Assembly (NCBI GenBank): GCA_047605205.1
Contig: JASGGE010000162.1
Coordinates: 1-7,667, forward strand
Direction of reading: 5' to 3'
DNA: 7,667 bases
From: Siphonobacter sp047605205
GTDB lineage: Bacteria; Bacteroidota; Bacteroidia; Cytophagales; Spirosomataceae
The first letter of the stretch is position 1. The number at the start of each line of letters is the position of its first letter. The notes beneath the pieces are model-generated. The model worked only from the letters and a program-made list of their open reading frames with translations. It did not search any database and was not told the DNA's origin. Positions 6,414-7,667 of the stretch are shown in pieces. A program made the position numbers and the translations under genes.

Positions 6414-6645
6414 AATTAATTGCCAGGTTAGTTCGTGATTGGATCAACACCACGGGTTAGTATAAAAATAATGTGCATTAACTATTTTCTTCGTTTTATC
6501 CTTATTAAATAAATAAAAATCATTTTGTCTGCCTGATGTAACCTTTTTCATCTTCTTCAGTATTCTTGGCTAATCTGTGCAACATTTCAAAAAAACCAGT
6601 GTCTTTAAAAAGATTTGAGAGAAATTTTAAAAATTTAGTATCCCC

Positions 6646-6660
6646 TTAACATTCTTTAAC
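6646..6660. repeat. Paired TTAAC direct repeats, 10-base period
   Basis: TTAAC occurs at 6646-6650 and again at 6656-6660, exactly one helical turn apart. The pair lies about 45-60 bases upstream of the predicted transcript start of the barrel gene. Tandem half-sites spaced like this are typical of response-regulator binding sites, but five-base repeats in AT-rich DNA can arise by chance. Confidence 0.25.
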
Positions 6661-6691
6661 TAAAAGTTTCGTTTTAAAAACAAATAAAGCT

Positions 6692-6699
6692 TACTTTTG
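6692..6699 (+). promoter_or_regulatory. Promoter -7 box for the outer-membrane barrel gene (TACTTTTG)
   Basis: TACTTTTG is an exact match to the Bacteroidota -7 consensus TAnnTTTG. A partial -33 match, TTTCG at 6667-6671, lies about 20 bases upstream. Transcription would start near 6706, giving a leader of about 29 bases to the ATG at 6735. A GTTTT-A-AAAAC dyad (6671-6681) sits between the two elements, where a bound repressor would block RNA polymerase; that role is inference. Confidence 0.6.
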
Positions 6700-6734
6700 G
6701 CGATCTGTACCTTTCTTACTTAACCTGTCTGCTA

Positions 6735-7667
6735 ATGAGACACCATTTACTAAGTGCCTTACTATGCGTGTTAGCTTTTGGTTTGCATGCCCAAAATCCT
6801 TCTCGTATTACGGTAAAAGGGCGAATTGTTGATACAACTAATGCTCCATTATCCTTTGCTACCGTCATGTTATTAACCCCTAAAGATTCCGCTCTGGTTA
6901 GTTATGCACGGGCGGATGATAAAGGGTTTTTTGAGCTGAAAAACGTTAAAAGAGCCGTTTATCTGGTTAAGACTTCTTACGTCGGGTATCTGCCCTATCA
7001 ACGTGAATTCTCTCCCCAGGAGGGCTCAATTACCGATTTGGGGGATTTGAAAATGAAGCTTATCTCGAAGGAGTTATTTGAAGTAGTGGTAAAAACAGCA
7101 AAGGCCCCGCTTGATATTCGGGGCGATACTATTGAGTACAATGCGAAGTCGTTTAAAGTACCGCCCGGATCAACCGTTGAAGATTTATTACGCCGCTTAC
7201 CCGGTTTTCAGATTGATCAGGATGGCGGTATTAAGGCTCAGGGGCAGGAAGTAAAACGCGTGACTGTAGATGGTAAAAACTTCTTTGGCGGTGATCCTAA
7301 AACGGCTACCAAAAACCTTTCTGCCGAAGCCATTGATAAGGTTCAGGTCTATAACAGTCAGTCAGAACAGTCAAAAGCAACGGGTATTGATGACGGGAAA
7401 AAAGAAAAAACAGTGAACCTGGCCCTGAAAGAAGAATTCAAAAAAGGGGGATTTGGAAAAATAAAAGCAGGCGTCGGAACGAATGAACGAGTTGATGTAA
7501 GGGGAAATTACAACAAGTTTAATGAGAAACGTCAGTTTGCCGTTATTGGGTTAGGAAATAATATCAACCAGTCGGGGATGAGCTGGGACGACCGGCAGGA
7601 TTTCTACGGAAGTTCCACCTATCGTTGGGATGAAGTGGATTTTGGCTTTGGGGGTGGAATTACCAAT
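6735..7667 (+). CDS. Outer-membrane beta-barrel / TonB-dependent-receptor-like protein, N-terminal 311 codons
   Basis: The open frame starts at ATG 6735 and runs off the window after 311 codons. Residues 1-19 form a signal peptide (hydrophobic about 5-17, likely cut after HA before Gln20). Residues about 25-108 match the carboxypeptidase-regulatory-like beta-sandwich (VKGRIVD, PLSFATVML, DDKGFFEL, SYVGYLPY). Residues about 125-235 form a plug-type domain: GDTIEYNAKSF, STVEDLLRRLPGF, VTVDGKNFFGGDP, AIDKVQVYN. From about 238 barrel strands begin (GFGKIKAGVG, RGNYNKFNEKRQFAVIG). This layout is that of Bacteroidota outer-membrane barrels related to TonB-dependent receptors, usually 800-950 residues in all. 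No SusC-specific signature is seen in the visible part, and the cargo cannot be predicted. The remainder, including the barrel end, is outside the window. Confidence 0.92.
   Translation, partial: MRHHLLSALLCVLAFGLHAQNPSRITVKGRIVDTTNAPLSFATVMLLTPKDSALVSYARADDKGFFELKNVKRAVYLVKTSYVGYLPYQREFSPQEGSITDLGDLKMKLISKELFEVVVKTAKAPLDIRGDTIEYNAKSFKVPPGSTVEDLLRRLPGFQIDQDGGIKAQGQEVKRVTVDGKNFFGGDPKTATKNLSAEAIDKVQVYNSQSEQSKATGIDDGKKEKTVNLALKEEFKKGGFGKIKAGVGTNERVDVRGNYNKFNEKRQFAVIGLGNNINQSGMSWDDRQDFYGSSTYRWDEVDFGFGGGITN

Larger units (their letters stand above)
6276..6734. other. AT-rich intergenic region before the outer-membrane barrel gene
   Basis: These 459 bases between recQ and the barrel gene contain no coding sequence I can support; only frames of about a dozen codons occur. 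No convincing recQ terminator is visible: a run of seven T (6292-6298) lacks a stem before it. The region holds a dyad at 6399-6413, an AT-only dyad at 6622-6636, paired TTAAC boxes at 6646-6660, a GTTTT/AAAAC dyad at 6671-6681 and a promoter box at 6692-6699. This layout suggests a regulated promoter with a long upstream control region, though a small RNA cannot be excluded. Confidence 0.6.

Overview
The window looks like ordinary chromosomal DNA from a Bacteroidota bacterium, probably of the Cytophagales (Spirosoma/Siphonobacter-like). Four things point this way. Promoter-like TAnnTTTG boxes lie upstream of several genes. Start codons are preceded by A-rich stretches instead of Shine-Dalgarno sequences. 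A RecQ-family helicase of 632 residues carries its zinc cluster near the C-terminus. The right edge holds a large outer-membrane barrel protein with an N-terminal carboxypeptidase-regulatory-like domain. The phylum call is firm; the order-level call is inference.

Left block, minus strand (1-4036), read in transcription order from right to left: a PBP4-type D-Ala-D-Ala carboxypeptidase/endopeptidase (dacB, 4036-2732), a uridine kinase family protein (udk, 2585-1947), enolase (eno, 1715-438), a FtsB/DivIC-type septum formation initiator (386-90), and the first 12 codons of a low-molecular-weight protein tyrosine phosphatase (37-1) cut by the window edge. A strong intrinsic terminator (397-428) sits between eno and the ftsB-like gene. 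It leaves only 10 bases before the next start codon.

Right block, plus strand (4377-7667): a RecQ-family DNA helicase (4377-6275), then a 459-base AT-rich intergenic region with a well-formed Bacteroidota promoter. Next comes the first 311 codons of an outer-membrane beta-barrel/TonB-dependent-receptor-like protein (6735 to the edge). dacB and recQ are divergent across a 340-base region that holds no gene I can recognise.

The genes cover unrelated housekeeping roles: glycolysis, pyrimidine salvage, cell division and peptidoglycan maturation, DNA repair, and outer-membrane function. The one neighbourhood with wider meaning is eno next to a ftsB-like gene, a pairing also found in proteobacteria. 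I found no CRISPR array, mobile element, tRNA, rRNA, defence island or convincing new multi-gene system. The points worth a second look are regulatory (the eno/ftsB terminator, the udk promoter that overlaps a false TTG start, dyads before the barrel gene) and architectural (the RecQ layout).
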